DNA from: Rhodocyclaceae bacterium
GTDB lineage: Bacteria; Pseudomonadota; Gammaproteobacteria; Burkholderiales; Rhodocyclaceae
Assembly (NCBI GenBank): GCA_008080565.1
Contig: VIKE01000003.1
Span: 1-64,000 of the forward strand
DNA: 64,000 nt
Direction of reading: 5' to 3'
A program made the position numbers and the translations under genes. Below, piece after piece: positions 26,666-34,886 of the stretch (position 1 is its first letter; each line of letters starts with the position of its first letter). The notes beneath the pieces were generated by a model, which was not told the origin of the DNA, made no database searches, and saw only the letters and a list, made by a program, of their open reading frames with translations.

Positions 26666-28165
26666 TCAGAGCCTAATGTCAGAGCGGCCGGAAAATACCT
26701 GCCACAGGCGAACCATGGCGTAGGTATCGAGCTCGCAGTAGGCCAGGAGTTGAATCTCGATTTCGGTCTTGCGCGCCGGGCTAGTGCAGGGATGGATACC
26801 CTCCAGGAAGGCACTCATTGCCATGCCGCCATCCTGCACGCCGTCGAGTGCGTCATAGCGCAGTTCCGGCACCACGGCAGGCAGCACCTTCTTGATGCTC
26901 CAGCTGCCCTGCTGATCTGGGTGGTAATAGCGCTCGCGAGCGATGGGTAGTAAATCAACGATTCGGTCGTTGATCGCCAGAAGGGATGCACTCAGGCGTG
27001 GGTAACGCTCAGCCAACTCGCGAATTCTGGCGGTCTCGAATCCCGCGTTATATACAAACACCGGACCTTCGGTGTCACAGGCGGCGACGAGTGCAGTCGA
27101 AAATTCCTCGGATGGGTCGTTTCCCGAGAGATCGAGAAAAGCGGTTTGCTCTAACCTGCCATAGGCATCGAGCCGGTGCAGGCTGAACTGAAACGGAATC
27201 TGCTGGTAGGGGCGAGTGCCTTTCCAGATGGGGACAGCGAACTGGATGGTCTCGAAATCCAGAAAGTAGGCCGGCAGCGGATAGGGCTGCAGATCAGCTT
27301 CTGCGCCAGCAGCGTCAAAAAATATGGTCCCGGCCAAGGTGTGTTCCTTGACCCGCCGTTGCCGGTCATTCAGTTGGTCGTCGGGTACCCATCTCAGATC
27401 ATCCACGCCATTGGCCGCCAGTTCTCGCACCCTGGCCGAAGAGAAGCGAGGAAGCCATGAAACAGGAAACTCCGGCTTTGGATCGTTCCGGCTGCAATAT
27501 TCATGGAAGCCGCATTCAAAGGGCGCCCAACACTGATCGCCCGTTGCCAACTCCGGCTCGGATGGCTCAACCACAACACCTTGGGCTTGAGCAATCCATG
27601 TCTTTACTTCCTCCACCCGGGAAAAAGCCTCTGACGTCAGATCGTTCTCCTTGAGGAGTCCTCGGTAATCCTCATTACCCGGATATACCCATGAACTGTC
27701 GATGTGAGCCAGGGCGATAGCCTCCAGTTGAACGCCAGCGGCGTGGGCAACAAATGCCTGAACTGCCACGTCATCGCGGTGATAATCCTTGACGCTGGTC
27801 GATGACTTGACCTCGACCATGCGCCAGGCCAGCTTGCCGTTCTTTTGCAGCGGCAACATGACGTCGGCGAAGGCCAGTGCGCCGCTAGCACTGAAACCTG
27901 CTTCAAAAATCGGTTGTGGGTATTGAAGCAGTTCCGCGCTACGTTCGAATGCTCGGTTGAATCCCTCGCTCTCTATATCGATCAGCGTGCCTCGCCCCTC
28001 TGAGTCGTAAATGCGCTGTGCAATGTCGCCGACCTGATAGCCCACCTGAAAGCTTGCCTGGGTTGCAGCCGAATCCTCTCGCAAATCCGGGCGATTGACC
28101 TCCAGCCATAAGCGCTTTGGGCACTGACGAAGCGCCATGAGCTTGGATTTCGAGAATGTACGCAT
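26666..28165 (-). CDS. DUF2779 protein: RecB-like Fe-S nuclease joined to DEDD-type exonuclease
   Basis: A protein of about 499 residues, first gene of its operon. The N-terminus has Cys in ALRQCPKRLW, a PD-(D/E)XK core (FADVML, then WRMVEVKSST) and a Cys cluster CWAPFECGFHEYC; the Cys set matches the 4Fe-4S staple of Cas4/AddB-type nucleases. The second half starts with YFLDFETIQF, an RNase H-like exonuclease entry motif, and ends in YCELDTYAMVRLW, which supplies a late Asp. So two nuclease domains appear fused. I use the ATG at 28165, where the domain begins. Confidence 0.88.
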   Translation of the reverse strand: MRTFSKSKLMALRQCPKRLWLEVNRPDLREDSAATQASFQVGYQVGDIAQRIYDSEGRGTLIDIESEGFNRAFERSAELLQYPQPIFEAGFSASGALAFADVMLPLQKNGKLAWRMVEVKSSTSVKDYHRDDVAVQAFVAHAAGVQLEAIALAHIDSSWVYPGNEDYRGLLKENDLTSEAFSRVEEVKTWIAQAQGVVVEPSEPELATGDQCWAPFECGFHEYCSRNDPKPEFPVSWLPRFSSARVRELAANGVDDLRWVPDDQLNDRQRRVKEHTLAGTIFFDAAGAEADLQPYPLPAYFLDFETIQFAVPIWKGTRPYQQIPFQFSLHRLDAYGRLEQTAFLDLSGNDPSEEFSTALVAACDTEGPVFVYNAGFETARIRELAERYPRLSASLLAINDRIVDLLPIARERYYHPDQQGSWSIKKVLPAVVPELRYDALDGVQDGGMAMSAFLEGIHPCTSPARKTEIEIQLLAYCELDTYAMVRLWQVFSGRSDIRL

Positions 28166-28396
28166 GATTGAGCTTCTATTTTTCAGGTCAGTGAATTGGT
28201 TGGAAGGAAGAGGCAACGATTTAGCGACTACATCGCATGCTAGCAAGTAGATGCCATTATCGTTTCAGATGCGTCAATTTGTGTCGCATGAATCGTCGTT
28301 GGGCAGATTATTTTGGGCCGGCCAGAAATGGCGATCTCACACGACACATTCCGTCGGGCAACCGGAGATTATTTCCTTTGCCTATAGGAGAGCCAC

Positions 28397-29422
28397 ATGA
28401 AGCGCCGTGAATTCCTGCAAGACCTGTCCGCCTTGGGTGCTAGCACTCTGCTGCCCTGTCATGTATATGCGGGAACGGCCCAGCCGATTTCGCAGGCAAG
28501 GCAGACTCCGGAGGAAGGTGCCCGCCCAGTCGGGATTGGCGTGATCGCTATTGGCCGCATCGGAGGAGAGATTCTTTCTGCACTAGCCGGGAATTTGCTG
28601 TACCTGAGGCGGTCGATCGCCATCGATACTGATCCAGTTGCGCTGCTGCGTGTAGTGGCGGACGAAAAGCTGATGTTTTGCCCTGGCTGCCTACATACCG
28701 CCAGTCAATTCTCTAAAGGCTTTCGGGGGGATTTTGCAGAGCTCCTAGAGGGAATCGATATCGCTTTTATTGTTGCCGGGATCGGTGGCGGCATCGACAT
28801 CAATCTCTTGTCGGCCATTGCCGATGTATTACGCGAGAAATCGATCTCAACGATTGCCGCAGTTATCCCGTCGAGAGGTATTGAAGATGGATATCGGCAA
28901 GGAGTTGCTCATGATGACATTCACGCGCTCAAAGATGTCGCGAACGCAGTATTCCCGTTAGCCATCGCGTTCCATCAATCTACTACATCACTTCCAAGCG
29001 CTTTGAATCAGGCAATCAACACCTTTGAGCATCTCTACCACGGGGTTACAAAACCTGTTTTCGGCCCTGGACTCGTTACTCTCGACGTTGAGGATGTTGT
29101 CAGCACCTTGTCACAGGATGGGGCTTCTGCCATCGGGTTCGGTCTGGCCAGTGGTGAGAATGCCGAATCAGCGATGCTTGCTGCCATCAAGCACCCATTG
29201 CTTGGCAGAGGCAGGCTATTTTCAGCGTCGACGGTATTTTTCCATCTGGAGGGCCATACCGACATTCTCAAATTTAAAACAATCAGCAAGGTGATTGATA
29301 TGGTCAGGGGAGCCACGGACGAACACTATGATTCAATGCTGATTTTTGGTGCTACCGAAAACAATGCATTGTTCTGTGATTACCGGGTCACTATTCTGGC
29401 CAGTGGAATTCATATGCGGTGA
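28397..29422 (+). CDS. FtsZ/tubulin-like GTPase with Tat-type leader
   Basis: A 341-residue protein with an FtsZ-like GTPase fold: GVIAIGRIGGEILSAL (first loop), IAIDTDPVAL (Asn-Thr-Asp-like block), IVAGIGGGIDINLLSAIA (signature loop, with GIGGGID replacing the classic GGGTGTG), and IGFGLASGENAESAMLAAI late in the protein, as in FtsZ. It lacks a recognisable FtsZ C-terminal tail. The first 26 residues begin KRREFLQDLSALG, resembling a twin-arginine leader, which is odd for a cytoskeletal GTPase. AGGAG lies just before the ATG. It is divergent from the nuclease operon. Confidence 0.78.
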   Translation: MKRREFLQDLSALGASTLLPCHVYAGTAQPISQARQTPEEGARPVGIGVIAIGRIGGEILSALAGNLLYLRRSIAIDTDPVALLRVVADEKLMFCPGCLHTASQFSKGFRGDFAELLEGIDIAFIVAGIGGGIDINLLSAIADVLREKSISTIAAVIPSRGIEDGYRQGVAHDDIHALKDVANAVFPLAIAFHQSTTSLPSALNQAINTFEHLYHGVTKPVFGPGLVTLDVEDVVSTLSQDGASAIGFGLASGENAESAMLAAIKHPLLGRGRLFSASTVFFHLEGHTDILKFKTISKVIDMVRGATDEHYDSMLIFGATENNALFCDYRVTILASGIHMR

Positions 29423-29824
29423 TTCGCTCATGCTCTTATCGGTGGATTCAATGGGTTGCGAGGCGACAACCGGACTCGTCTGGCCAATTGGAGCGATGGC
29501 TGCTTTGGCCGAATTCCTGACCTACGGGGAATAATGTCAAACGAAGTGGAGCAGGGGAGTAGTGGCAATTCCCGCTCGTCGGCCTTAACTGCCGTTCAGC
29601 CATCGCCAGATGAGCGACAGGTGTAGTGGGGTCAGCGGACTTTCAGGCCAGCACTGCGGGGCAGCTCAGCTTTCCTGGCTAGCGAACGCGAACTCCCGAC
29701 CCAATCTTCGCGGATCTCTTACTTGAGTGGTCGTTAGCAACCATCCGGCTCAAATACAGCACAAATCGCAGCAGAAAACCGTTTCCAAGGATATGCCCAT
29801 AACACTTCTGGTCGTCTATAACCC
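29423..29824. other. intergenic module boundary, no clear gene
   Basis: About 400 bases between the FtsZ-like gene and the cupin gene. Short open frames here have no family features. The stretch holds copy 1 of the boundary repeat at 29526-29557. Confidence 0.5.
29526..29557 (+). repeat. boundary repeat copy 1
   Basis: Core TAATGTCAAA at 29532-29541, then CGAAGTGGAG and CAGGGG. It is nearly identical to copy 2 at 50003-50034. It separates the defence-like cargo from the metal/redox cargo. Confidence 0.7.
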
Positions 29825-30151
29825 CTAACCACGAATCATGATCAGCAGCATCTTGAACCCGCCCATGGGATTTACCGCGTGCGGGATATTGGCCGGCAGC
29901 AGCAAGCTATCGCCCTCTTCCAGTGTATGGCTAACGCCGCCCACCGGAACTTCAGCACGGCCTTCAACACCTATTACCAAGGCATCGTAAGGAGCGGTAT
30001 GCTCGCTAAGACCCTCATTGCCGTCAAAGGCAAACAGGGTAACGTTGCCAACTGGATTCTTGATCAGCATCCGGCTGACGACTGCCTTCTCCTGATACCG
30101 AAGCAGCTGTTTAAGGTTGCGTACTTCAGGGACTGCATTTTCCGTACTCAT
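29825..30151 (-). CDS. small cupin-domain protein
   Basis: A 108-residue single-domain cupin. The two conserved beta motifs are visible: EHTAPYDALVIGVEG and GDSLLLPANIPHAV, the latter ending in the metal-ligand His. Such proteins bind metals or small ligands and often act as sensors or isomerases. The ATG at 30151 has AAGGAG nine bases upstream and is preferred to earlier in-frame starts. It lies downstream of the sigma-factor cluster on the same strand but with a gap of nearly 200 bases. Confidence 0.88.
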   Translation of the reverse strand: MSTENAVPEVRNLKQLLRYQEKAVVSRMLIKNPVGNVTLFAFDGNEGLSEHTAPYDALVIGVEGRAEVPVGGVSHTLEEGDSLLLPANIPHAVNPMGGFKMLLIMIRG

Positions 30152-30342
30152 CGCTATTATCTCCTTGGAGTAGGCAGACATTACGCATGGCTGCTAACCT
30201 CGGATAATCATTCATATGCTTTCATGATGAGCGATTGGAAAATGCCTCCAATCGCTCATCTGAAGTGGCACCGTAGAATCGCCCGCCTTGGTTTCCTCAA
30301 TGCGGTCCGACAGTGCGTTCTGTCCTAAAGCCGTCGCAATTC

Positions 30343-30828
30343 TCAGTGCTCGATCGGCCGGAATCCTGCATCGTCGAAATACTTGCCGTAGTTATCGAGG
30401 GCGCCAATAACCTTGACTGCGCCGTTCACGCGTTTGACCTCTTTCATCTTGCCGGCCATCTCCTCGGCGCCAGCCAGCAGGTCTGCGACGATGATGTGAA
30501 GCTGGGCATCGGCGGCTGGCGGAAGCTTACAGCTGGCGACGATCTGACCGACAGCGCCTTCCACCTGTTTAGCCAGCCCATCGTAGGACTTGGCCGACAT
30601 CTTATTTTCGTGGATCGCGTGCAGCGAGGACGCCATCGACTTACGAATTTCCCCCATGGCTGTTCGCAGCGGAGCATCGGTTTCCCATTTCTTGCCGGCG
30701 TTGAGTTGCAGGGTGGCCGATACCGAGCCATGGCCATGATCGTGTGCATCGTTCGCGGCCAGCGATGGGCCGGTGGCAGCAAGGAAAAGGACAGTCAGAG
30801 CGGCAAGGATATAGGGTTTCATGAGCAT
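30343..30828 (-). CDS. exported His-rich protein (DnrO-like)
   Basis: A 161-residue periplasmic protein. It has a clear signal peptide (hydrophobic core about residues 5-22, cleavage near SLAAND) followed by a metal-binding HDHGHG stretch and a four-helix-like body (MKEVKRVNGAVKVIGALDNYGKYFDDAGF). It resembles proteins annotated DnrO in other proteobacteria, which often sit near denitrification or metal genes. GGAG precedes two possible ATGs, at 30828 and 30822. It follows the CnrX-like gene by about 85 bases. Confidence 0.75.
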   Translation of the reverse strand: MLMKPYILAALTVLFLAATGPSLAANDAHDHGHGSVSATLQLNAGKKWETDAPLRTAMGEIRKSMASSLHAIHENKMSAKSYDGLAKQVEGAVGQIVASCKLPPAADAQLHIIVADLLAGAEEMAGKMKEVKRVNGAVKVIGALDNYGKYFDDAGFRPIEH

Positions 30829-30912
30829 AATTCTCCAGATGAATAAAGGTTGATGGGAGCAAGCGTCAGCTACTCACATCCATTCAACGTTCGGGGGGCG
30901 CAAATGTTCCCG

Positions 30913-31356
30913 TCAGTCGCGGTGAAGGCGCTCGACGCCTGAGGGGCCTGCCGGCTGTGCAAGTAGTAATGCAGCGAGCCGTTCGCGTTGTGCAGCATCA
31001 AGTAACGCTCGCTCCCTTAGCAGTTGCTCGATCACCCGTTTTTGCTGAATCTCCTGCAGCGCCGCGATAGCGACGCGTTCGGCATCAATCTGGGCGAGAT
31101 CGGGGGACTCGGCAAAAATGGCACGGATCATCCGGCTGCGGTGTGCCTCGATTGCCGTCGTAACGTCGGCGAGCTGGACAAGAAAATTTCGCTCTGCCTC
31201 GTGCCAGTGACGGGTCTGCGTTACATCGAGTTCGAGGTAGCGCGGTAACCCCGGAAAGGCGTCGGTGTTCAATTCCCGGTATGCGGCTGCACCGAGTACC
31301 CCGACGTTAATCAGGACAGAAAAAGCGAGCAGGGTTCGTAGCAGTTGGGGCTTCAT
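30913..31356 (-). CDS. CnrX/Spy-like periplasmic sensor protein
   Basis: A 147-residue protein with one N-terminal membrane anchor (about residues 8-26) and a long helical periplasmic hairpin rich in Arg, Glu, Ala and Leu, including RHWHEAERNFL near residue 50. This is the form of CnrX/Spy/CpxP-type proteins, which sense metal or misfolding and hold an anti-sigma factor. It overlaps the anti-sigma gene by four bases, as cnrX does with cnrY in known nickel/cobalt resistance loci. Which metal is sensed cannot be read. Confidence 0.78.
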   Translation of the reverse strand: MKPQLLRTLLAFSVLINVGVLGAAAYRELNTDAFPGLPRYLELDVTQTRHWHEAERNFLVQLADVTTAIEAHRSRMIRAIFAESPDLAQIDAERVAIAALQEIQQKRVIEQLLRERALLDAAQRERLAALLLAQPAGPSGVERLHRD

Positions 31357-31823
31357 TTGATCACTCCTGTCTTGTTGGGATATTCGGCATAGCAGCTGTC
31401 CAGACCGAGGCAGAGTCCGCCTGGCGGGATAGAATCGAATACGCTCATGGCCGTCTCTCGCGGTAGGGCGGCACTGCCACTAAATAGAACCCCACCAATG
31501 GCGATGCCCAGCGCGATTGAGACCGTGGCCCCAATTCCCGCAGGCAGCAGGCCAAGCCAGCCTAGCGTAGGTGTCCACCGGTGCGACCTGGCCGGTCCAG
31601 GAAGCTGTCCCGCTATGACGCTGGCGAGATCGAAACCAAGGCTATCTTTGGGTAACTGGGCGAAGTCAGCGGACAAGGCGGCAAAGTCGGCGAGGCGCTT
31701 TGCGCAAAGCGGACATGCAGCGATGTGCGCAGTAATACGGAGGCGAGCAGGAGCAGGAAGTTCTGCATCATGATAGGCGGACAGGTCGATGTCAGTAGCG
31801 TGGACTTCATGTGGATCAGTCAT
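31353..31823 (-). CDS. anti-sigma factor with zinc-finger (ZAS-like) N-terminus
   Basis: A protein of about 156 residues. Its cytoplasmic N-terminus contains HIAACPLC, the His-X3-Cys-X2-Cys motif of zinc-binding anti-sigma domains. One membrane helix lies about residues 85-110 (PAGIGATVSIALGIAIGGVLF). The periplasmic tail ends in SCYAEYPNKTG. The ATG at 31823 overlaps the end of the sigma-factor gene by eight bases. It should hold the upstream ECF sigma factor inactive at the membrane until the CnrX-like protein senses its signal. Confidence 0.88.
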   Translation of the reverse strand: MTDPHEVHATDIDLSAYHDAELPAPARLRITAHIAACPLCAKRLADFAALSADFAQLPKDSLGFDLASVIAGQLPGPARSHRWTPTLGWLGLLPAGIGATVSIALGIAIGGVLFSGSAALPRETAMSVFDSIPPGGLCLGLDSCYAEYPNKTGVIK

Positions 31824-32403
31824 CTGGACTCTCCCCGGCGTAGTGACGGAAATTGGTAAGGGCTGCAGCACGTGCTCGGGCAAGGCGTGACTTGACCGTT
31901 CCTTCGTTGATCCCGAGTATTAAGGCGAGCTCCGCGTAGCTCATGTCCTCTAGTTCACGGAGCAGGAGGATTTCGCGTTGATCAACTGGGAGCGTGTCAA
32001 TGGCGCGCTGAAGCAAGCTAATGCGCTGCCGGTCGGAAAATTGTTTCTCAGGAGATGGTGTGTAATCTTCCACTATGTCGTGGGAGGGATCAGCGTCGAG
32101 CGATACGAACTCAATACGCTGCCGGTGCCTCAGCAGGTCGAGAGCCGCGTTACGTGCTATTTGGAACAGCCAAGTAGTGAAGCGCGCCTCAGGTCGCCAA
32201 TCCGGTAACGCCTTCCAGGCCTTCAGGAAGGAATCCTGGGTCAAGTCCATTGCCTCGTCACGCGTACCAAGCATGCGCAACAGGAAACCAAACATGCGAT
32301 CCTGATGGCGGCGCACCAGACCTGCGAACGCTCGCAGGTCGCCAGCTCGGGCTGATAAGGCCTGCGCCATGTCTGCATCGTCTATTCCGGTTTTGTCGTC
32401 CAT
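31816..32403 (-). CDS. ECF-family RNA polymerase sigma factor
   Basis: A 195-residue sigma-70-like ECF factor. Region 2 shows DEAMDLTQDSFLKAWKAL and FTTWLFQIARNAALDLLR; region 4 shows LPVDQREILLLRELEDMSYAELALILGINEGTVKSRLARARAAAL. The ATG at 32403 follows a run of G. It begins the sigma/anti-sigma/CnrX-like operon, whose overlaps suggest strict stoichiometry. Likely targets are its own operon and nearby metal or envelope-stress genes. Confidence 0.95.
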   Translation of the reverse strand: MDDKTGIDDADMAQALSARAGDLRAFAGLVRRHQDRMFGFLLRMLGTRDEAMDLTQDSFLKAWKALPDWRPEARFTTWLFQIARNAALDLLRHRQRIEFVSLDADPSHDIVEDYTPSPEKQFSDRQRISLLQRAIDTLPVDQREILLLRELEDMSYAELALILGINEGTVKSRLARARAAALTNFRHYAGESPDD

Positions 32404-32672
32404 CCCCGTTTTTTCCTCGTCGCTCCAATGACGAAATTCGCATTGAGTCGCTTATGAAACGACCGGCGGAAATAAATGTTCCATGCTTTTCCATTACGGT
32501 CATCGAGCATTAGCTGAGGAGAATCAGTAACAGACAGTAGCCGGCCAGGAGCAGACTTTCGCCGCTCATACCTTCGCTCTACCGTTGGTAGTGGTGGTCG
32601 GACTGCTGCTTGCCGTCTTTGGCGTATTCAAATGCAGATAGATGGAAATACATCCCAGATCCGCTGGCAGAC

Positions 32673-33587
32673 TTAGCTTCGTCTATCCAACTCTTCGTCT
32701 GCCATGGATAACGGATCATCGATTGGCTCGAGATGTGTCATGACGTGCGCGTGCGGAAATTGTCTGCAAAGTGACGCTTCAATCTCCTCAGAAAAATCAT
32801 GGGCTCTCTTAACTAACCAATCGCCAGGTACTAACACGTGCAAACTGATAAATACTCGCCTTCCGGCTTGGCGGGTCCGCAGCGCGTGAAAGCAAACCCC
32901 TTCTGTATCAAAGGTGGAGAGAACTTGTTCTATCTGAGCGATTTCCGACTTTGGTAGTGCAACATCCATCAAGCCAGACGCAGAACGTCGCATAAGTTGC
33001 CAGCCCGTCCATACAATGTTCGCCGCAACCAAAAGGGCAATAACCGGGTCCAGCCAGTTCAGCCCTGTGAGCCAAACCAACGTCACTCCGGCTATTACGC
33101 CAACAGAGGTCCAAACATCGGTCATGAGGTGATGCGCATCCGCCTCCAGAGTGATCGACTTATGCTCGGTACCCGCTCGAAGCAATACTCTTGCAACGCC
33201 AAAGTTTATGATCGATGCAAGCACCGAAACCAAAAGGCCAATACCGACCGCTTCCAGTGGCTGTGGATGTATTAGACGCTCGACTGCTGTGTAGCCGATG
33301 CTCGCCGCTGCAACGACAATTAGAAATCCTTCAAAGGCACTGGAAAAATATTCGGCCTTATCATGACCATGTGGGTGTTCCGCATCCGCTGGCATGATCG
33401 CAATGGAAAGCATCCATAGCGCCATCAAGGCACCTGCCAAATTAACGAACGACTCAATCGCATCCGACAATAGACCGACGGAGCCGGTCAGCCACCATGC
33501 AACCCCTTTGAGCAGAATGGTCGCAATCGCAGCCGCAATCGATATGAACGCGTAGCGGCGTAGGTCAATCGGGCCTTTGTTAATCAT
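32673..33587 (-). CDS. cation diffusion facilitator (CDF) metal exporter
   Basis: A protein of about 304 residues with six predicted membrane spans. CDF metal-site motifs are [11 protein letters not shown] in TM2 and [17 protein letters not shown] in TM5, plus [13 protein letters not shown] in the loop between. The C-terminal cytoplasmic domain has the usual metallochaperone-like fold ([13 protein letters not shown], then HVMTHLEP). I prefer the ATG at 33587, which overlaps the cytochrome gene's end by eight bases; longer in-frame starts reach 33683. The coupling suggests export of a metal, possibly iron or zinc, linked to the redox operon. Confidence 0.9.
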   Translation of the reverse strand: MINKGPIDLRRYAFISIAAAIATILLKGVAWWLTGSVGLLSDAIESFVNLAGALMALWMLSIAIMPADAEHPHGHDKAEYFSSAFEGFLIVVAAASIGYTAVERLIHPQPLEAVGIGLLVSVLASIINFGVARVLLRAGTEHKSITLEADAHHLMTDVWTSVGVIAGVTLVWLTGLNWLDPVIALLVAANIVWTGWQLMRRSASGLMDVALPKSEIAQIEQVLSTFDTEGVCFHALRTRQAGRRVFISLHVLVPGDWLVKRAHDFSEEIEASLCRQFPHAHVMTHLEPIDDPLSMADEELDRRS

Positions 33588-34302
33588 CTTCACGGCGATT
33601 TCCTCCCGGCCTTCGGATGTCGTGCTCATCCGCACTTCGATGGCATTCAACGCAGTTCTTATAGTCTCGAATACCTTCTTCAATGTGCTCTCGGCGAATC
33701 TTTTCAGGGGTGTGTTCGTGGCAACCGTAACAGGTGTATTGGCTGTAGTCGTTTCGGAGGTGGCAAGTCACACACTGAACATTGTGGTCGCGGTCAAGTA
33801 CGAAGAACTTGTCGTGATTGAACGTGGCCGGCTTCCACCTTTCCTGGCTGTGGCATTGAGCGCAATTACCGGTAATCTGCTTGTGTAAAGAATCAGCCGG
33901 CGGTCTATGGCATTCTTGACACTGCTCACGGGTTGCGGCCTGCAAGAGCGCATGGCTGAAGTGTCCATGTATCTTGAAGCGCTTCACGCCAGCATGATCG
34001 CTATGACACGCCACACAATCTTGTTGCGTGAGCTTTTGATGAAATGCCGTTGAGGTCAAAGGCTTCTGAATGGGTTGCCCTTTGGTATCTAGCCGACCGA
34101 TATCGTTTGGCTTATGACAGGTTGTGCAGCGCTCCGAAGAGGCTCCTCGAAGTCCTGCATGGCAGGCAAAGCAATCAGTCTCTAATTGCCGATGTCCAAC
34201 GATGAGCTTTCCGGGGCTAACCATCAAATGTGGATAGGCGAACGTTAGGACTACCAAGACAAGCAGGTTGGTAGCGATCACCCATTTGACAATGCGATTC
34301 AT
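33580..34302 (-). CDS. octaheme c-type cytochrome
   Basis: A 240-residue exported cytochrome with eight heme-binding motifs in order: CFACH, CTTCH, CVACH, CQECH, CAQCH, CVTCH, CYGCH and CVECH. The N-terminus has one hydrophobic segment (about residues 5-23) that is a signal or anchor. Spacing of the motifs resembles class III/NapC-like multiheme modules. It overlaps the membrane cytochrome gene by four bases upstream and the CDF gene downstream. It should accept electrons from the membrane cytochrome and pass them to a periplasmic or outer partner. Confidence 0.95.
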   Translation of the reverse strand: MNRIVKWVIATNLLVLVVLTFAYPHLMVSPGKLIVGHRQLETDCFACHAGLRGASSERCTTCHKPNDIGRLDTKGQPIQKPLTSTAFHQKLTQQDCVACHSDHAGVKRFKIHGHFSHALLQAATREQCQECHRPPADSLHKQITGNCAQCHSQERWKPATFNHDKFFVLDRDHNVQCVTCHLRNDYSQYTCYGCHEHTPEKIRREHIEEGIRDYKNCVECHRSADEHDIRRPGGNRREDD

Positions 34303-34886
34303 TGCCAGCCCCAGAATAGAAATATGCTAATGATGTGACCAAGACTCAGCACTGCGAAAACGATAAAAATCGGGATATGAACTTTGCGCCACTGAGTCAT
34401 TGCATCAAAAGTCACTGAATCCCAAAAAACTGCTTGCTCGACTTCAGGTCGAGATAGACCGCGCAATTGGTAGTTGTCACGTTGTGACTGAACGTGTTCG
34501 CGGGAGCGTTGCAGCAGCATCTTGCCGACCAACCCGCTAATGACATTGATACCCATGGCCACAGTGGCCAGCCAAGGAAGAATGGCGTTGAAGTGAATGC
34601 CTGCATGAATCAGAACTAGCAATGACCCAAGCCAGGCAGCCAGTTCATGCATATTCAGATAGCTCTTCGGATTCCCCGTCTCGATGTATTTCCGCTTACG
34701 CAGTGAATACATCAGGGATCCGATGATAAGTATCGTTCCAGGAATGCCCAAGTATCGTCCGACCCACACCAAATTCAATCGGTGCAAGAGATAGTCTCCT
34801 GCGAGAGTCAAAACCCCTAGGAGCAACACCAGGAAAGCAAAGGGCAGGATGTGCTCTCGCCAAAGGGTGGAGGGAAAAATTGGCAT
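34299..34886 (-). CDS. membrane cytochrome b-type electron carrier
   Basis: A 195-residue integral membrane protein with about five hydrophobic segments. Candidate heme ligands are His in NMHELAAWLG, VLIHAGIHFN, WRKVHIPIF and VLSLGHIISI, which sit in or near predicted spans. The pattern is that of small cytochrome b561 or ferric-reductase-like domains. It starts one base overlapping the reductase stop and overlaps the octaheme gene by four bases. It likely carries electrons across the membrane from the reductase to the octaheme cytochrome. Confidence 0.8.
   Translation of the reverse strand: MPIFPSTLWREHILPFAFLVLLLGVLTLAGDYLLHRLNLVWVGRYLGIPGTILIIGSLMYSLRKRKYIETGNPKSYLNMHELAAWLGSLLVLIHAGIHFNAILPWLATVAMGINVISGLVGKMLLQRSREHVQSQRDNYQLRGLSRPEVEQAVFWDSVTFDAMTQWRKVHIPIFIVFAVLSLGHIISIFLFWGWQ

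Noticed and set aside
28269..28289. ATGCG/CGCAT inverted repeat between the nuclease operon and the FtsZ-like gene, as a WYL operator
   Set aside because: The arms are only five bases and the spacer 11, which is too weak to call without more sites.
32570..32640. A short hydrophobic plus-strand stretch resembling a membrane-protein tail
   Set aside because: Too short, without a start or flanking homology; could be chance.
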